Part shown: positions 5,946-7,679 of the stretch, in pieces | How positions within the stretch are numbered: position 1 is the stretch's first letter | Layout: each line of letters opens with the position of its first letter | NCBI GenBank assembly: GCA_030837445.1 | Contig: JAUPKM010000323.1 | Coordinates: 1-7,679 of the forward strand | From: Actinomycetota bacterium | GTDB lineage: Bacteria; Actinomycetota; Actinomycetes; S36-B12; UBA10799 | Length of the DNA: 7,679 nt | Direction of reading: 5' to 3' | Made by a program: the position numbers and the translations under genes | The notes under the pieces: generated by a model | The model's input: the letters and a program-made list of their open reading frames with translations, nothing else | Told to the model about the DNA's origin: nothing | The model's database searches: none

Positions 5946-6517
5946 CCGGCGTAATTCTGATCGGCCCGCCCGGGGCTGGCAAAGGCACCCAGGCCACTGT
6001 CATCTCCGAGAACTTCAACATCCCGCACATCTCGACCGGTGAGATATTCCGGCGCAACGTGGCTGACGGTACAGACCTCGGCCAGGAGGCCCAGAAGTAC
6101 ATGTCCTCCGGCGATTACGTGCCCGACGCGGTGACGAACGCGATGGTGGGCAACCGGTTGGCCGAGCCGGACACGGCGGCCGGCTACCTACTCGACGGGT
6201 ACCCACGCACCCTTGACCAGGTCAGCGAGCTCGATTCGATTCTGGCTGGCCTGGACAAGACGCTGGATGCCGTGGTCGAGATTACGGCGAACACCGATGA
6301 GGTCGTCGCCCGGCTATTGCAGCGCGCCAAGGAACAGGGTCGGGCGGACGACACCGAGGATGTCATTCGACGCCGGATGCAGGTCTATGCCGAGCAGACA
6401 GAGCCGCTGGTCGCCGTCTACCGAGACCGGGGGCTGCTGGTGCAAGTCGACGGGATGGGCACCATCGACGAAGTTTCCGCCCGGGTCATCGCCGCACTGT
6501 CGGACGCCGTCTCCTAG
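5942..6517 (+). CDS. adk: Adenylate kinase, short-LID form
   Basis: Adk catalyses the reversible conversion of ATP and AMP to two ADP in the cytoplasm. The 191-residue product has the P-loop GPPGAGKGT at residues 8-16, with K14. The AMP-binding STGEIFRRN is at 31-39, and the family signature LLDGYPRTLDQ spans about 83-93, including D85 and R89. The LID is short (about residues 128-146, KEQGRADDTEDVIRRRMQVY) and lacks the zinc-binding cysteines of long Gram-positive forms, as in other actinobacterial enzymes. The ATG overlaps the secY stop (ATGA), with GAAGGG at 5928-5933 upstream. It stands between secY and map, the usual arrangement. Its close coupling to secY implies one transcript. Confidence 0.98.
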   Translation: MTGVILIGPPGAGKGTQATVISENFNIPHISTGEIFRRNVADGTDLGQEAQKYMSSGDYVPDAVTNAMVGNRLAEPDTAAGYLLDGYPRTLDQVSELDSILAGLDKTLDAVVEITANTDEVVARLLQRAKEQGRADDTEDVIRRRMQVYAEQTEPLVAVYRDRGLLVQVDGMGTIDEVSARVIAALSDAVS

Positions 6518-6522
6518 CACGG

Positions 6523-7341
6523 GTGGTGGGCTTCCGCCGGGGTCGGATCGAGGTCAAGTCCCGAGATCAGCTCGCCGCTATGCGTGCGGCCGGGTTGGTC
6601 GTGGCCCGTGCCTTGGCGGTGGTGGCCGCGGCGGTATCGCCCGGGATCACCACCGCCCGACTCGACGCCCTGGCCGCCGACGTCATTGGCGACCACGGTG
6701 CCCTGCCCAGCTTCCTCGGCTATCACGGCTTCCCGGCGACCATCTGCGTCAGCGTGAATGACGAGATCGTGCACGGGATACCTGGACCGCGGGTAATCCG
6801 GGCTGGAGATCTGGTGTCCATCGATTGCGGCGCCATCGTCGACGGTTGGCACGGCGACGCAGCGGTGTCGGTGTTGGTGGGGGCTGCGCCGGAACTCCAG
6901 TTGCTGTCGCAGGTGACCGAGGCCTCGCTCTGGGCCGGGATCCGGGCCGCGGAAGCGGGGTCCCGGATAGGCGACATCGGCGCTGCGGTGGAGGCCACGA
7001 TTGTGGCGGCTGCCGCTGAACACCGGCAGCCATTCGACATCGTCGACGGCTACACCGGGCACGGTATCGGAACCGCGATGCATATGGCCCCCGACGTCCC
7101 GAACTTCGGGGAACCCGGCAGAGGCCCGAAACTCGCGGTCGGGATGGCGATTGCGATCGAGCCGATGGTCACCCTCGGTTCGGCCGACACCCGGGTGCTG
7201 GCCGATGACTGGACGGTGGTGTCGACCGCTGGTTCGCCCGCCGCTCACTGGGAACATACAGTGGCCGTGACGTCCGTAGGTCCGTGGGTGCTCACGGCCG
7301 AGGATGGGGGCGGCCTGCTGCGGGGCGACCCGCTAGCGTAG
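6523..7341 (+). CDS. map: Methionine aminopeptidase, type I
   Basis: This metalloenzyme removes the N-terminal methionine from nascent proteins. The product is 272 residues from GTG at 6523. The catalytic set is complete: H84 in IVHGIPG, metal ligands D101 (SIDCG) and D112 (WHGDA), H180 in GHGIGTAMH, H187, E213 in AIEPMV and E244 in HWEHTVAVT. There is no long insert of the type II enzymes and no N-terminal zinc-finger extension. The start is uncertain. GTG at 6523 and GTG at 6526 are adjacent, giving MVGFRRGRIEVKS or MGFRRGRIEVKS, and no good ribosome binding site precedes either, so reinitiation after adk (5-nt gap) is likely. Its stop codon overlaps a -10-like hexamer ahead of infA. Confidence 0.96.
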   Translation: MVGFRRGRIEVKSRDQLAAMRAAGLVVARALAVVAAAVSPGITTARLDALAADVIGDHGALPSFLGYHGFPATICVSVNDEIVHGIPGPRVIRAGDLVSIDCGAIVDGWHGDAAVSVLVGAAPELQLLSQVTEASLWAGIRAAEAGSRIGDIGAAVEATIVAAAAEHRQPFDIVDGYTGHGIGTAMHMAPDVPNFGEPGRGPKLAVGMAIAIEPMVTLGSADTRVLADDWTVVSTAGSPAAHWEHTVAVTSVGPWVLTAEDGGGLLRGDPLA

Positions 7342-7344
7342 AAT
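7339..7344 (+). promoter_or_regulatory. Possible -10 element of an infA promoter
   Basis: TAGAAT fits the actinobacterial TAnnnT -10 pattern and overlaps the map stop codon. No clear -35 is seen around 7316-7322 (CTGCTGC-like). Many actinobacterial promoters depend mostly on the -10, so a start near 7351 is plausible. It would give infA a leader of about 110 nt. Confidence 0.45.
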
Positions 7345-7461
7345 CCTATTTCGGCCCCCGCTCCGGGTGCCAGACGGCCCGAGGCATCATCGGCGGGCCG
7401 GCTGCAAAGCGACCGCCAAGCGTTCGCATCTCAACAGATCCGAGAGGTTGTCAGTACGCCC
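7342..7461 (+). promoter_or_regulatory. Leader region before infA with hairpins
   Basis: This 120-nt gap has no credible gene. CGGCCCG at 7375-7381 pairs with CGGGCCG at 7394-7400 over 7 bp with a 12-nt loop. A second CGGCCC at 7352-7357 could compete for GGGCCG at 7395-7400, and a small CCCG/CGGG hairpin sits at 7357-7367. No T-run follows, so this is not a typical terminator. GAGAGG at 7442-7447 is the best ribosome binding site but lies 14 nt from the infA ATG, farther than usual. Confidence 0.4.
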
Positions 7462-7679
7462 ATGGCCAAGAAGGAGGGCGCGATCGAGCTTGAGGGCACG
7501 ATCGTCGAGTCATTGCCGAACGCTATGTTCCGCGTCGAACTCGACAACGGCCACAAGGTTCTGGCGCACATCTCGGGAAAGATGCGAATGCACTACATCC
7601 GGATTCTGCCCGACGACCGGGTGGTCGTCGAGTTGTCCCCGTACGACCTGACCCGTGGACGCATCGTCTACCGGTACAA
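7462..7679 (+). CDS. infA: Translation initiation factor IF-1, truncated by window end
   Basis: IF-1 is a small OB-fold protein that binds the A site of the 30S subunit during initiation. The visible 72 residues start MAKKEGAIELEGTIVESLPN and continue with AMFRVELDNGHKVLAHISGKMR, HYIRILPDDRVVVELSPYDL and TRGRIVYRY. The family is usually 72-73 residues. The last two bases (AA) fit a final lysine codon, so only that codon's last base and the stop are missing. Residue 43 is Met where related proteins mostly have Gln, Lys or similar, which is a minor variation. In actinobacteria infA normally leads into rpmJ-rpsM-rpsK-rpsD-rpoA-rplQ, expected just beyond the window. Confidence 0.98.
   Translation, partial: MAKKEGAIELEGTIVESLPNAMFRVELDNGHKVLAHISGKMRMHYIRILPDDRVVVELSPYDLTRGRIVYRY

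Noticed and set aside
6514..7257. 247-codon antisense frame opposite map
   Set aside because: It is His/Arg/Gly-rich shadow sequence opposite a gene with all catalytic residues intact.
7284..7493. Short + strand frame bridging the end of map and the infA leader
   Set aside because: It overlaps the 3' end of map and the 5' end of infA in other frames, has no ribosome binding site and no recognisable product.
1..7679. Possibility of a mobile element, CRISPR array, defence system or gene cluster of unknown function
   Set aside because: Every stretch longer than 150 nt is accounted for by conserved housekeeping genes, with no inverted-repeat ends, arrays, integrases or shifts in base composition visible.

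Overview
This is a high-GC window holding the 3' part of an S10/spc ribosomal-protein cluster followed by secY, adk, map and infA, all on the + strand. Several things point to an actinobacterium: the gene order rpsQ-rplN-rplX-rplE-rpsN-rpsH-rplF-rplR-rpsE-rpmD-rplO-secY-adk-map-infA, a four-cysteine zinc-type S14, a short-LID adenylate kinase with DGYPRT, an actinobacterial-style SecY, several GTG starts and strong G/C bias at third codon positions. The genus cannot be named from sequence alone. Unlike Mycobacterium as I remember it, no extra genes interrupt the cluster between rpsQ and rplN or between rplO and secY.

Layout. Bases 1-37 are the last codons of rpmC (L29). Then come rpsQ, rplN, rplX, rplE and rpsN (34-1836), which overlap by up to 4 nt or are separated by no more than 10 nt. 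A 117-nt gap (1837-1953) with alternating complementary segments precedes rpsH. The genes rpsH, rplF, rplR, rpsE, rpmD and rplO follow (1954-4509). A 140-nt gap (4510-4649) carries a 14-bp hairpin, probably the terminator of the ribosomal-protein unit, and then a strong ribosome binding site for secY. The genes secY-adk-map (4650-7341) form a tight second unit. A 120-nt leader (7342-7461), with a TAGAAT -10-like hexamer on the map stop codon and a 7-bp hairpin, precedes infA. infA is cut by the window end one codon before its expected final lysine.

Functionally, eleven complete genes encode 30S and 50S proteins. SecY is the membrane channel for protein export. Adk balances adenine nucleotides. 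Map removes initiator methionine from new proteins, and IF-1 acts in translation initiation.

This is a conserved housekeeping locus and I see no undescribed system, mobile element, CRISPR array, tRNA or rRNA gene. The points most worth a second look are an unusually long L24 with two insertions, the structured gaps before rpsH, secY and infA, and the ambiguous GTG-GTG start of map.
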